From: Sipunculus nudus | Lineage: Eukaryota > Annelida > Sipuncula > Golfingiida > Sipunculidae | NCBI GenBank assembly: GCA_026874595.1 | Contig: CM049310.1 | Span: 66,978,056 to 67,042,055, forward strand | Length of the DNA stretch: 64,000 bases | Direction: 5' to 3' | In this document: in pieces, positions 1-11,474 of the stretch | How the letters are laid out: each line of letters starts with the position of its first letter | How positions within the stretch are numbered: the first letter of the stretch is position 1 | Notes under the pieces: generated by a model | The model's database searches: none | Told to the model about the DNA's origin: nothing | Seen by the model: only the letters and a program-made list of their open reading frames with translations | Made by a program: the position numbers and the translations under genes

Positions 1-179
1 ATCGCTACTGGTAGCTAAAGTAGAAACATTCTTACTAATGTCGTCTCCAATCAACCGACATTACTGCAAACAGTCTTTTGATTAATTAGCCAGTAAAAAA
101 ACTGACAGATGATCACATGTGTATCGGATGTGCTGTTCCTATAACGAGTACGTACGTTTTAATGCAGCCAAGGCCTAGT

Positions 180-1010
180 AAATGCACATATAGGAATTTA
201 GATTGATTCAACTATAACTAAAAGTTCCAAAAATGGCGACAGCTTATTTGCATATTACATATTTAAATAAAATCACCAGATGCTAATTTGAAACTGTTCA
301 TCATAATCCTTTACAATGAAAATATGGGTGTAAAGGTCCAAGATAGATATGAGCAAAACTAGAAGTTCCAATAATGGCGACGGCTATAATTTGCACATTA
401 ATATTCATTAAATTGTAATTTGAAACTGCTTATCATAATCCTTGACCATAAAAACAGGTGTAGACAACTTAATCTCTAAGATAGGCCCGGAATAAGAAAG
501 ATATGAGGAAAATAAAAAGTCCCAATAATGGAGACAGCTAATTTGTGTATTAAAATTAATTAAATGGTAGTTTGGAACGGTTCACCATACTCCTCAACCA
601 TAAAAACATATGTGTAGACACATTAATCCCTAAGATAGGACAAGAACTAAGGCCGATATGAGCAAAATAAACAGTTCCAATAATGGCGACAGCTAATTTG
701 CATATTACGAATTTTTTTTAAAATCACTTTATGCCAATTAGAAACTGTTCATCATAATCCTTCACCTTGACAATATAATTATAGACACCTTTATCTCTAA
801 CATAGGACAAGGTCCAGCACAGATATGAGCAACTAGAAGTTCCAATAATCACGACGGCTAATTTGCATATTAAAAATTCATTTAATGGTAATTTAAAACG
901 GTTCATCATAATCTTTGTCCAAAAAACATGGGGGTTGATACCTTGATCGCTTAGATAAGGCAATCTCCAAGAGAGATATGAGTAAAATAAGAAGTTCAAA
1001 TAATTTGCTT
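180..1010. repeat. Degenerate tandem repeat, ~155-bp unit, about six copies
   Basis: The phrase AGTTCCAATAATGGCGACAG and close variants recur at about 220, 361, 514, 671 and 833, with a truncated copy near 990. Each is followed by an AT-rich stretch, CATCATAATCCTT and ATAGGACAAG. Spacing is about 140-165 bp and copies differ by many substitutions, so the array is old. Short ORFs here are frame shadows. Confidence 0.8.
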
Positions 1011-1159
1011 ATCAAAGGGTTTAATGCGAAATGCTCAAAGGTGTCAGGGCGACACCCTCTTTAATATTAATAAGTAGGATTCATAGGTCATAAAACTACA
1101 AAAAAATATTTTATGCTGACGCTAATGCACGGCTCCCCTATCAGACTGCGGGACTACAT

Positions 1160-4100
1160 GTCTGTGAGGGTAGAATGGGTACACCGTTCACAGGTCTGTG
1201 AGAAGGGTGGGCCGGCTGTACACCGTACACAGGTCTGTGAGTAGGGTGGAGCGGCTGTACACCGTACACAGGTCTGTGAGTAGGGTGGGCCGGTTGTACA
1301 CTGTACACAGGTCTGTGAATAGGGTGGGCCGGCTGTACACCGTACACATGTCGGTCTGTGAGTAGGGTGGAGCGGCTGTACACCGTACACAGGTCTGTGA
1401 GTAGGGTGGAGCGGCTGTACACCGTACACAGGTCTGTGAGTAGGGTGGAGCGGCTGTACACTGTACACAGGTCTGTGAATAGGGTGGAGCGGCTGTACAC
1501 TGTACACAGGTCTGTGAGTAGGGTGGAGCGGCTGAACACCGTACACAGGTCTGTGAGTAGGGTGGGCCGGTTGTACACTGTACACAGGTCTGTGAATAGG
1601 GTGGGCCGGCTGTACACCGTACACATGTCGGTCTGTGAGTAGGGTGGAGCGGCTGTACACCGTACACAGGTCTGTGAGTAGGGTGGAGCGGCTGTACACT
1701 GTACACAGGTCTGTGAATAGGGTGGGCCGGCTGTACACCGTACACAGGTCTGTGAGTAGAGTGTAGCGGCTGTACACCGTACACAGGTCTGTGAATAGGG
1801 TGGGCCGGCTGTACACTGTACACAGGTCTGTAAATAGGGTGGGCCGGCTGTACACCGTACACAGGTCTGTGAGTAGGGTGGAACGGCTGTACACCGTACA
1901 CAGGTCTGTGAGTAGGGTGGGCCGGCTGTACACTGTACACAGGTCTGTGAGTAGGGTGGAGCGGCTGTGCACTGTACACAGGTCTGTGAGTAGGGTGGGC
2001 CGGTTGTACACTGTACACAGGTCTGTGAATAGGGTGGGCCGGCTGTACACCGTACACAGGTCTGTGATTAGGGTGGAGCGGGTGTACACCGTACACAGGT
2101 CTGTGAGTAGGGTGGAGCGGCTGTACACTGTACACAGGTCTGTGAGTAGGGTGGGCCGGCTGTACACTGTACACAGGTCTGTGAGTAGGGTGGGCCGGTT
2201 GTACACTGTACACAGGTCTGTGAGTAGGGTGGAGCGGCTGTACACCGTAAACAGGTCTGTGAGTAGGGTGGAACGGCTGTACACTGTACACAGGTCTGTG
2301 AGTAGAGTGGAACGGCTGTACACCGTACACAGGTCTGTGAGTAGGGTGGGCCCGCTGTACACTGTACACAGGTCTGTGAATAGGGTTGGCCGGCTGTATA
2401 CCGTACACAGGTCTGTGAGTAGGGTAGAGCGGCTGTACACCGTAAACAGGTCTGTGAGTAGGGTGGGCCGGCTGTTCACTGTACACAGGTCTGTGAGTAG
2501 GGTGGAGCGGCTGTGCACCGTACACAGGTCTGTGAGTAGGGTGGGCCGGTTGTACACTGTACACAGGTCTGTGAATAGGGTGGGCCGGCTGTACACCGTA
2601 CACAGGTCTGTGAGTAGGGTGGAGCGGCTGTACACCGTACACAGGTCTGTGAATAGGGTGGGCCGGCTGTACACCGTACACATGTCGGTCTGTGAGTAGG
2701 GTGGAGCGGCTGTACACCGTACACAGGTCTGTGAGTAGGGTGGAGCGGCTGTACACCGTACACAGGTCTGTGAATAGGGTGGGCCGGCTGTACACTGTAC
2801 ACAGGTCTGTAAATAGGGTGGACCGGCTGTACACCGTACACAGGTCTGTGAGTAGGGTGGAACGGCTGTACACCGTACACAGGACTGTGAGTAGGGTGGG
2901 CCGGCTGTACACTGAACACAGGTCTGTGAATAGGGTTGGCCGGCTGTATACCGTACACAGGTCTGTGAGTAGGGTAGAGCGGCTGTACACCGTAAACAGG
3001 TCTGTGAGTAGGGTGGGCCGGCTGTACACTGTACACAGGTCTGTGAGTAGGGTGGAGCGGCTGTGCACTGTACACAGGTCTGTGAATAGGGTTGGCCGGC
3101 TGTATACCGTACACAGGTCTGTGAATAGGGTGGGTCGGCTGTATACCGTACACAGGTGTGTGAGTAGGGTGGGCCGGCTGTGCACTGTACACAGGTCTGT
3201 GAATAGGGTTGGCCGGCTGTATACCGTACACAGGTCTGTGAGTAGGGTGGAGCGGCTGTACACCGTACACTGGTCTGTGAGTAGGGTGGGCCGGCTGTAC
3301 AGTGTACACAGGTCTGTGAATAGGGTAAGTGGGCCGGCTGTGCACCGTACACAGGTCTGTGAGTAGGGTGGAGCGGCTGTACACCGTACACAGGTCTGTG
3401 AGTAGGGAGGAGCGGCTGTACACTGTACACAGGTCTGTGAGTAGGGTGGAGCGGCTGTACACTGTACACAGGTCTGTGAATAGGGTGGAGCAGCTGTACA
3501 CCGTACATAGGTCTGTGAGTAGGGTGGAGCGGCTGTGCACTGTACACAGGTCTGTGAATAGGGTGGGTCGGCTGTATACCGTACACAGGTCTGTGAGTAG
3601 GGTGGAGCGGCTGTACACCGTACACAGGTCTGTGAGTAGGGTGGAGCGGCTGTGCACTGTACACAGGTCTGTGAATAGGGTTGGCCGGCTGTATACCGTA
3701 CACAGGTCTGTGAATAGGGTGGGTCGGCTGTATACCGTACACAGGTGTGTGAGTAGGGTGGCCCGGCTGTGCACTGTACACAGGTCTGTGAATAGGGTGG
3801 GCCGGCTGTATACCGTACACAGGTCTGTGAGTAGGGTGGAGCGGCTGTGCACTGTACACAGGTCTGTGAATAGGGTTGGCCGGCTTATATCCCGTACACA
3901 GGTCTGTGAATAGGGTGGTTAGGCTGTATACCGTACACAGGTGTGTGAGTAGGGTGGGCCGGCTGTGCACTGTACACAGGTCTGTGAATAGGGTTGGCCG
4001 GCTGTATACCGTACACAGGTCTGTGAGTAGGGTGGAGCGGCTGTACACCGTACACAGGTCTGTGAGTAGGGTGGGCCGGCTGTACACCGTACACAGGTCT

Positions 4101-5230
4101 GTGAGTAGGGTGGAGCGGCTGTACACCGTACACAGGTCTGTGAATAGGGTGGAGCGGCTGTGCACTGTACACAGGTCTGTGAATAGGGTTGGCCGGCTGT
4201 ATACCGTACACAGGTCTGTGAGTAGGGTGGAGCGGCTGTACACCGTACACAGGTCTGTGAGTAGGGTGGAGCGGCTGTGCACTGTACACAGGTCTGTGAA
4301 TAGGGTTGGCCGGCTGTATACCGTACACAGGTCTGTGAATAGGGTGGGTCGGCTGTATACCGTACACAGGTGTGTGAGTAGGGTGGCCCGGCTGTGCACT
4401 GTACACAGGTCTGTGAATAGGGTGGGCCGGCTGTATACCGTACACAGGTCTGTGAGTAGGGTGGAGCAGCTGTGCACTGTACACAGGTCTGTGAATAGGG
4501 TGGGCCGGCTGTATACCGTACACAGGTCTGTGAATAGGGTGGGTCGGCTGTATACCGTACACAGGTCTGTGAGTAGGGTGGAGCGGGTGTACACCGTACA
4601 CAGGTCTGTGAGTAGGGTGGAGCGGCTGTGCACTGTACACAGGTCTGTGAATAGGGTGGGCCGGCTGTACACTGTACACAGGTTTGTGAATAGGGTGGAG
4701 CGGCTGTACAGCGTACACAGGTCTGTGAAGAGGGTGGAGCGGCTGTACACCGTACACAGGTCTGTGAGTAGGGTGGAGCGGCTGTGCACTGTACACAGGT
4801 CTGTGAATAGGATGGGTCGGCTGTATACTGTACACAGGTCTGTGAGTAGGATGGGTCGGCTGTATACCGTACACAGGTCTGTGAGTAGGGTGGAGCGGCT
4901 GTGCACTGTACACAGGTCTGTGAATAGGGTGGGCCGGCTGTATACCGTACACAGGTCTGTGAATAGGGTGGGTCGGCTGTATACCGTACACAGGTCTGTG
5001 AGTAGGGTGGAGCGGCTGTACACCGTAAACAGGTCTGTGAGTAGGGTGGAGCGGCTGTGCACTGTACACAGGTCTGTGAATAGAGTGGGCCGGCTGTACA
5101 CTGTACACAGGTCTGTGAATAGGGTGGAGCGGCTGTACACCGTACACAGGTCTGTGAGTAGGGTGGAGCGGCTGTACACCGTACACAGGTCTGAAAGTAG
5201 GGCGGAGCCGGTTGTACACCGTACACGTCC
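1160..5230. repeat. 39-bp satellite array, roughly 104 copies
   Basis: The unit has three parts in order: GGTCTGTGAGTAGGGTGG, (A/G)(G/C)CGGCTGTACACC and GTACACA, 39 bp in all. It repeats almost without interruption for about 4.1 kb. Variants fall at a few fixed sites (TGAG/TGAAT, GAGCGG/GGCCGG/TGGCCGG, TGTACA/TGTGCA/TGTATA). Some recur in blocks: a rare GTGGCCCGGC unit near 3759 has a twin near 4384, inside matching multi-unit segments, so higher-order copying has occurred. Because 39 is divisible by 3, reading frames stay open on both strands (the longest reads about 1,340 codons on the minus strand). That is a repeat artefact. A 5-bp insertion variant (ACATGTCGGTCTG) near 1345, 1622 and 2680 resets the frames. 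The unit contains TGTACA palindromes. Confidence 0.95.
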
Positions 5231-5636
5231 TGCACAAGATGGAACCGATCTCAGTCTGAGAGCGATGTACTTTACAAACTCCCACAGTTATTCTGCAGCG
5301 AAACATCAGTCATATTGTTTTCTCTGATATATGCAAAATTTCCGTAAATTAAACTTAATCAAAATCGGTTAATCTGGGACAGTTTAGAAAATTTCTTCGC
5401 CATATACAGGGTTGTGATCAATATATATATCGGATAAAATAGTAACCTGTCACTTCTTACCTTGTTCTATATGAGAGATTTGACAAAAAGTTTGTTCTTA
5501 TGACACGTACAAACAAAACCAAGGCAATATATTCACTATTTTATAAAAAAGGTAGGTCTATGGTTAGTCCTAAAATCAAAATATGTCGTTGAGATTAACC
5601 ATCAGAGGTTTTATCGCGAGTTTATTATTATTCTCT
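5231..5636. other. Unassigned AT-rich spacer
   Basis: The first ~100 bases are a degraded edge of the 39-bp array running into single-copy sequence. No ORF, RNA gene or repeat that I can name is visible. Confidence 0.5.
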
Positions 5637-5639
5637 GGT

Positions 5640-5715
5640 GGCCCTGGCAAGATTCGAACCGTGGACCTGCCAAAATCAAACGCCTAAAGCACAAGCCTAC
5701 GTCCTGCCAACGCTT
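5640..5715 (-). repeat. tRNA-like head of a SINE-type repeat
   Basis: On the minus strand this reads as a tRNA-like module: an A-box-like GTAGGCTTGTGCTTTAGGCG followed ~25 bp later by a B-box GGTTCGAATC. It lacks a convincing acceptor stem and anticodon arm, so I call it tRNA-derived and not a functional tRNA. The D-arm resembles those of tRNA-Ser/Leu (GTGGTTAAGGCG in the neighbouring units). Confidence 0.45.
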
Positions 5716-5915
5716 TATAAGGCGTTGATAGAACGTAGCCTTGTGGTTAAGATGTTGATAGGACCTAGCTTTGTTGTTAAGGCGTTGGTAGGACGTAGCC
5801 TTGTGGGTAAACTACAAAGCTACGACTGGCTAACGCCTTTACCACAAGGATAAGTCGTACCAACTCCTTTACCACAAGGCTGTGTCCTACCAACGCCTTA
5901 ACCACAAAGCAAGGT
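5716..5915. repeat. Inverted ~31-bp minisatellite derived from a tRNA-like D-arm
   Basis: Three forward units (GTAGCCTTGTGGTTAAGGCG type, 5735-5815) are followed by three inverted units (CGCCTTAACCACAAAGC type, 5830-5910). Together they could fold into a long imperfect hairpin. The units share the A-box-like sequence of the adjoining tRNA-like segment. Confidence 0.65.
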
Positions 5916-6277
5916 CCTCCCTGCCTCTTATAAAGCTTTGGCATCCCCGCATACATATATCACCAAAAGCACAACCACGCCATAATGATAGACAATGTCA
6001 TAGTGAAATATTTATTGTACGAAATGAAATCTTAACAACTGCTTAATTAGGGAAAGGCAATATACTGGAAACAGAATTCTGTTTGCCAAATCACAGTCCA
6101 TTCGTTTAATATGAACATAGTTATATTTGGTCCATTTAATCATTTTAATAATACAATACATAACATAATGTTTCGATGAACAAAAAAAATACACAGTCAG
6201 TCTGAAGGTCTGGTTGACCCTTCATGTGATAAAGGCTATAAATCTAAAATCTGTAGAGGAAAACCGGGAAGGGGACA

Positions 6278-6565
6278 AACAGTCTACTGGTAGAGCAGGA
6301 GAGGGGAGAAAACAGTATACTGGTAGAGCAGGAGAGGGGGAAATCAGTCCACTGGTAGAGCAGGAGAGGGGAGAAAACAGTATACTGGTAGAGCAGGAGA
6401 GGGGGAAATCAGTCCACTGGTAGAGCAGGAGAGGGGAGAAAACAGTATACTGGTAGAGCAGGAGAGGGGGAAATCAGTCCACTGGTAGAGCAGGAGAGGG
6501 GAGAAAACAGTATACTGGTAGAGCAGGAGAGGGGGAAATCAGTCCACTGGTAGAGCAGAAAATGA
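6278..6565. repeat. Dimeric minisatellite, 65-bp (33+32) unit
   Basis: GTAGAGCAGGAGAGGGG starts units at about 6290, 6322, 6355, 6387, 6420, 6452, 6485 and 6517, with a decayed one at 6549. Odd units continue AGAAAACAGTATACTG and even units continue GAAATCAGTCCACTG, so the true period is a 65-bp dimer. Copies are nearly identical. Confidence 0.92.
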
Positions 6566-6569
6566 GACA

Positions 6570-7000
6570 AAACAGGATAATGACCGAGGTGACTCGCACA
6601 AAGTGGTGACAGAGACAGATTTATCAATTTACCAGCGCTGGTCGAAGAACTAATTTAACGAGCGGCCGGATTGAGGTTCTTCTTTTTACTTGCTCAAGGT
6701 GTCTGATGGCTCACCGTCACAGCCACTCGCCGATACCCCCGTCACACCAACCGGTATTACCGCTCATAAAGCCGTCTTGTTTGGGGTCCATTTCTTTGAA
6801 GTCCTCCGAGTTATTTAGTTCTTTGTTTCTCAAGATAGTACCTTCATTAATTTGAGCGAATGGCTTCATTGGGTTAATGCATAAACCCCAGCCAGACTGT
6901 CTGATTCACCCAGCTGTGCAGGCTGATACTCAGGGATCAGATGGAATACCAAGAACAAACCCTTTATATAGGACTCGCATAACTCTAAATTCCTAAATCT
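6570..7000. other. Unassigned, moderately GC-rich block
   Basis: No coding potential, repeat or RNA signal was recognised on either strand. It is less AT-rich than its surroundings. Confidence 0.4.

Positions 7001-7001
<1 letters not shown>

Positions 7002-7092
<91 letters not shown>
7002..7092. repeat. Compound (CT)n(TA)n microsatellite
   Basis: An uninterrupted CT run passes directly into a TA run. The same CT-then-TA order recurs at several other places in the window. Confidence 0.97.
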
Positions 7093-7098
<6 letters not shown>

Positions 7099-7200
7099 AG
7101 AGAAGAATGCGAGTTGCTAGAATGATGATACTGAAGAAAGCTAAATGTACTGGTGTGGGAGGCTAACGTATCAGCTAATTATGACAAAAACTGTGAACAA

Positions 7201-7249
7201 AACAAAAAAAAAAACAAAAAAAAAAAAAAAAACAAAAAAAAAAAAAACA
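7201..7249. repeat. A-rich tract
   Basis: Nearly pure A interrupted by single C residues. It could be a retroposon tail, but I see no retroposon body next to it. Confidence 0.8.
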
Positions 7250-7980
7250 AAGCTCTACCAGCAGTGCCTTCATTAAAATAGAACCAGATCTGTATATTTT
7301 CATAGTTGGATGATTCAGCCTTTTTTATACATCAATCCTGTAATTTCTGTTGTATTGGTTTTGAGCAATGAAGAATATATTTATGACACAACAAAAGACA
7401 AACGAAATAGACTTATAATTGTTTATAATACATTGGATCAGGCAGGTACAAGTTAATATATCATCATTAATGTAAGAAACAGTATATTTAGGATGTTCGA
7501 GTCATATTCCTTATACATAACTAGTAAATATATTGTGGTCTGTCATTTTCTGATGACATTCCTCAAGTATGTAAAAGTATATAACTACACGTAAGGTAAA
7601 ATATTAAGAATTGGATGAACATGTAGAAAAATGAGGAAATACACTATATTGTATATACCAGGCAATAATTGTGATGTTAATTCTCATATGATTCTCTTCA
7701 CTGTATGATTTCCGCGCAAAATCTGTTCTGAAGTCACTTGAATTATTTACTATTCTGTAAACTTAAGTAAAGAACGGGATGTCGATGATCACAGAGAAAA
7801 ATATATAATAATTTAGACATCTAAAGGAAAGCATAAAAATGTATATACATACAAAATATCTAAGCTTGTATGCTCAATCAAGGCGCCATATATATAGTAA
7901 AACATTACAATGAATAGAATATAGATAAAAATATATAATTAAATTAATTATTAGCATCCCCTAAGACATCAGAACCACTA
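7250..7980. other. Unassigned AT-rich stretch
   Basis: AT-rich, with no ORF above background. Part of it may be the 3' untranslated region of the LINE tail just to the right, which reads leftwards. Confidence 0.4.
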
Positions 7981-7984
7981 AAAT

Positions 7985-8290
7985 ACGCTTCCCTAATTAG
8001 ATGTTCGAACAACGAACATTTGTCGGGAGCTTGTTCCAAATTTCAAAATTTGCAAAAGCCCTGCCACCAATCGTGGATAGTTTTACTGCTGGCTTAACAA
8101 GTAGGGACTGATTGGAAGATCTGAGAGCGCGAGATGGTTGATATGGTGAAACCAATTCAGAGTTGTATATTTTGGCGCTAGATGCAATGCACCATATGTA
8201 ATCAGACTTTTTAAGCGATACGCTGGTATATATGATTTCATTGTGAACAAACCTCGTACATCAAAATGAACCAAATTGATATATGTATAT
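7985..8290 (-). pseudogene. C-terminal tail of a non-LTR (LINE) ORF2
   Basis: Minus-strand reading in two overlapping frames gives the typical tail that follows a LINE reverse transcriptase. First comes an ALHLAPKY-type motif (about 8165-8195). In the other frame SELVSPYQPSRALRSSNQSL follows, then FANFEIWNKLPTNVR and a stop near 7997. The order ...LAP.Y, ..SRALRSS.., ..WN.LP..VR is characteristic of L2/CR1/Rex-like elements. Only about 100 residues remain, with at least one frameshift, and no reverse-transcriptase core is attached upstream. It is a dead fragment, unrelated by position to the larger LINE at 44-51 kb. Confidence 0.75.
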
Positions 8291-8489
8291 GAAAAAATAT
8301 GAAAAATTCTCTTCAAGGAAACATAATTGAATAAATAAACATGAAATAGATATAAATTAACAGGTTTTTTTTAGAATGGTGCATGGTGCCAGAAAAAAAA
8401 GTATAACAACACTGAAAATTGTCTAAATGCATTAATAGAAAATCAAGGGTCTTCAATGTAAATTTAAGAATTATTTCAGTGTCTATATC

Positions 8490-9490
8490 TGTAAACTATC
8501 CAGGAACTTCCTAGAGATATCAGCGAACCATTTAATAACGTCCCAGAGGGCTCTTTAGGACAACTACCCCCGGACAATAACGCATCCCCCCGTCAACTAT
8601 CCTCGGACTATACTGCCCCCGAGGCAATAACCTCTAGACATATACCCCACGGACGACACCTCTGTTTTTATAATAAATTACACAAAAGTCCAATTCAATG
8701 CCTCTATGTTTTGTGATCTTCAGTATTTTTGTTTCAACATCTGACCTGTCATGCCATTTCCACGCACTACACAATCTGTGCAATATATATGTTAAGGTAC
8801 TTTATTTTTTTTTACAATATATACTTTTAAATTATTTTTGTTCCATGGGGTAAATATCCGGGGGAGTGGGGGTAATTGTCTCGGGAGTGTAAATTGTCCG
8901 GGAGTAATTGTCCTGTTGCCGTCCCAGAGATTATCAGCCGATTATCAAATGGCATCAGCAAAATATCCTAATAGGGAGGTTACACGTTAACTACCTTTGT
9001 CTACATATATATCTGTAATTTTCAAGGAACATCAACAAGAAATTAGCAAATTATCGAGGAATGCTCTAAAGATATCAACAAATTATCAAATAACATGCTT
9101 GAGACATCAGCAAATTATCAAATAACGTCCTATAGATATCAGTGAATTATCAAATAACGTCCAAGAGATATCAGCAAATTATTAAGGTACGTCCCAGAGA
9201 TATCATCAAATAGTCAAGGAACGTCCAAGTGACATCAGCAAATTATTAAATAACGTGCCAGAGACAACAGCAAATAATCAAGAAACGTTTAAGAGATTAA
9301 GCCATTTATCAAGGACGGTGTGGTATAACAACAGTTGAGACCATATTACCGACATCCAGCTCACTTTAAGACTGTGCCTTGGGAAAACATTTGAAAGCCT
9401 AGAGAATTATCCAAGAACGTCTCGGATATCAGCAAATAGTCTTTTTTGAAGTCCGAGAGATATCAGCGAGTTTTCGAGTAAGGTCTCAGA
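8490..9490. repeat. Degenerate ~34-bp tandem repeat (AACGTCC.AGAGATATCAGC)
   Basis: Units of the form AAATTATCAAATAACGTCC then (A/C)AGAGATATCAGC repeat about 15 times with heavy divergence. The array is interrupted at 8549-8919 by an inserted TIR element. Right of the insertion it continues to about 9300, with weaker units to 9490. Confidence 0.8.
8549..8919. mobile_element. 371-bp non-autonomous TIR transposon with 10-bp target duplication
   Basis: The element is flanked by CGTCCCAGAG at 8539-8548 and 8920-8929. Removing it with one duplication copy restores a normal array unit. The ends are inverted: the left contains AGGACAACTACCCCCGGACA and the right, read in reverse, AGGACAATTACTCCCGGACA. 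Further CCCCCGAGG/CCGGGGG-type blocks lie subterminally. There is no coding capacity. A duplication of 8-10 bp fits the hAT (8 bp) or Mutator (9-11 bp) groups; part of the 10-bp match could be array sequence. Confidence 0.75.
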
Positions 9491-9494
9491 GATA

Positions 9495-9700
9495 AGGTCC
9501 GACTGTCGTGCACAGGCCTTGACAGTCGAGTCTATTATCTGCTAGCGACTCGGATTCAATCCCAGCATGGCTATGAGGGTGGGTTGCAGTTTTTACGTTG
9601 GTCGCTGCGGTGTATTCCATCTTCCGCGTGTTTGTAACAAGAGAATGGCCCATGGGCAATGAAGCTCAGCTGAATTCAAGTAGCCTTGAACAAATCATGC
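9495..9700 (+). repeat. Possible tRNA-derived SINE remnant
   Basis: GACTCGGATTCAATCCCAGC (about 9529-9548) looks like a decayed B-box/T-arm. It is followed by GCATGGCTATGAGGGTGGG and by CGTTGGTCGCTGCGGTGTAT. The upstream A-box is not convincing. Confidence 0.35.
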
Positions 9701-10760
9701 ATTTTGCCAACAGACCATAGATATAGGTTACAATGACCTTATACATCCAGCTGCTACCATTTGTGCCTATCAGAATAATAGAGTGTTAAATCATTTTCTT
9801 TCACACAGCTTGCAGAAAATAGGTCAGAGTGACCTTATTTCAGGTTACAAAGGAGATTTTATACGGACCACCCTGAAAGTCATGTTAGAAGATTCTATGC
9901 CAAAAAGATACAATTTGTACCCCATCTGACTCACTCGGTGCTTGAAATAATGTTTTTTTTTCGGCCAGTGATTCGCAAAATTTGCATGGGTCACTATGAC
10001 CTAATTTCAGTTTTCCAAGAAGATTTGCCTAAGAAATCCTTGGAGGTACAGTTAGAAGTTTCTAGGTCCAAAAGTTACAGTTTGTACCCAAAAACAGCCA
10101 GACCGCATCAATAGAGAATACAATGTGTAAAATTAAATAATAATAATAATAATAAGGTGGAACCAACAGTTTGCAGGAACTGATAAAAACACTCAATGAT
10201 GTATATGCATGCAAAGACCCGTGTCAATCAATGCATTAGTTATACAGATAATGGTGCTTTTGTATCAAAATTTTAATTATTCTGGTGGGTTATTACGAGC
10301 CCCATAGCTCGGAGGATATGAGCAACAAAGACCTTATTACAGGTTTCCATGGAGAATTTTAATGGACCTCCTTGAATGTCAGGTTAGAAGATTCTAGGTC
10401 TAAAAGTAATATTTGTGCCTTTAAACAGGTGAAGCTCTTTTGAAGGTCTCAAAAATAGAGATAAAAAATTTGTTAAAAAAATTAAAAAATACAAGTAGCC
10501 CAAACAGTCTGCAGGAACTGATGAAACAATCCATGATTAATATGCATGTAAGCAACCATGGCGATCAATGCTTTAGTTACAGAGATACTGGAGCTTTTGT
10601 GTCAATTTTTAATTGTTCGGGGGGGGGGTACATACGAGCAAATCTCCACCAGAGGTCACTACCGCTACGCTAATATCACCTCTGTGAAAGGCTACGGATT
10701 ATCTCCGTTTGACCCGTACATGACCCTGGGTCACTCTTCACTCACATGTGGGCAACATGG
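9690..10760. repeat. Dispersed repeat with internal ~330-bp duplication
   Basis: A module reading GACCTAATTTCAGGTTT, GGAGATTTT, GGACCTCC..GA..GTCAGGTTAGAAG, ATTCTAGGTC and AAAAGTTACAATTTGTGCC occurs at about 9820-9925, 9975-10095 and 10300-10425. A decayed copy lies at 15985-16110. Between modules, 10100-10300 and 10440-10640 match each other (GCAGGAACTGAT, GCTTTTGT.TCAA). The short ORFs at 10440-10770 lie inside this repeat and are not genes. Confidence 0.7.
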
Positions 10761-10889
10761 CTCACATTGATGTGGTAAAAAATATTAGAAGTCGCGAAGC
10801 CTCATGACAGCTGTCTGGTGCTTAGGGAAAAGCAGATTAAAGCATTGAAACATTTACTTACGTTTAAGGATGATCTCACAGTGAACTTG

Positions 10890-11053
10890 TGAAAGACGGA
10901 CTCGAAAACCAGAAAGTCAGACAACCACTTGTCTTCTTGTCTACACAGTAAACACAGCAACTAAACTACACTAAAAGGTCCTTCACCTTTACTACCAGCG
11001 CCCCCTATTTTTTCACTGAGAAATTTATAACTACATTAGCTCACGCTATCACA
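10890..11053 (-). repeat. 3' LTR of the Ty3/gypsy element (164 bp)
   Basis: Direct repeat partner of 15101-15254, starting TGAAAGACGG and ending CTATCACA. The two copies differ by many substitutions and small indels, roughly 15-20% by eye, which indicates an old insertion. The LTR is unusually short and contains CAGCGCCCCCTATTT. Its reverse complement resembles part of a CTCF core. Confidence 0.88.
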
Positions 11054-11474
11054 CACACCCACCAGAGTCTCACTGGACTCGATATTGATATAATCAGGCT
11101 CAAGGATAAATTAACATTTAACGGTTATTCGCTAATCACTCATATCTTAGTCTCAGAGACATTTGCATGAATATCCCCCGTATACGAAATTAAATACAAC
11201 ATTAAGAGTTACCTGGGAATGTGAAAATGGGAAAACACAAATCTGATTATGTATCCAATGACTTAACGACACCACTTTATAAAAAAATATAACCATATCA
11301 GAACGTTTCAATATCATCAAGTTAGACCGTCAAGAATGCTTAAACTATATGAGCATGGCCCTCACCAGGACCGCAGGGATAATAAGTCCAGAATGTAGTT
11401 CTGTTTCCGTAACAAAAGTAATATCTGTAATACAATATTTTGCTTATTGAGTATTGTCCGAATTAATTATCAAA

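Noticed and set aside
1154-5179. Minus-strand ORF of about 1,340 codons and several others of 160-690 codons
   Set aside because: All lie within the 39-bp satellite. A period divisible by 3 without stops keeps frames open on both strands, and the frames switch at indel variants. There is no protein-level signal.
9495-9560. Functional tRNA gene
   Set aside because: Only a decayed B-box-like segment is present. No cloverleaf could be drawn, so a SINE remnant is the most that can be said.
10440-10770. Two overlapping ~70-77-codon plus ORFs
   Set aside because: They lie inside a dispersed repeat that has a second, non-open copy at 10100-10300.
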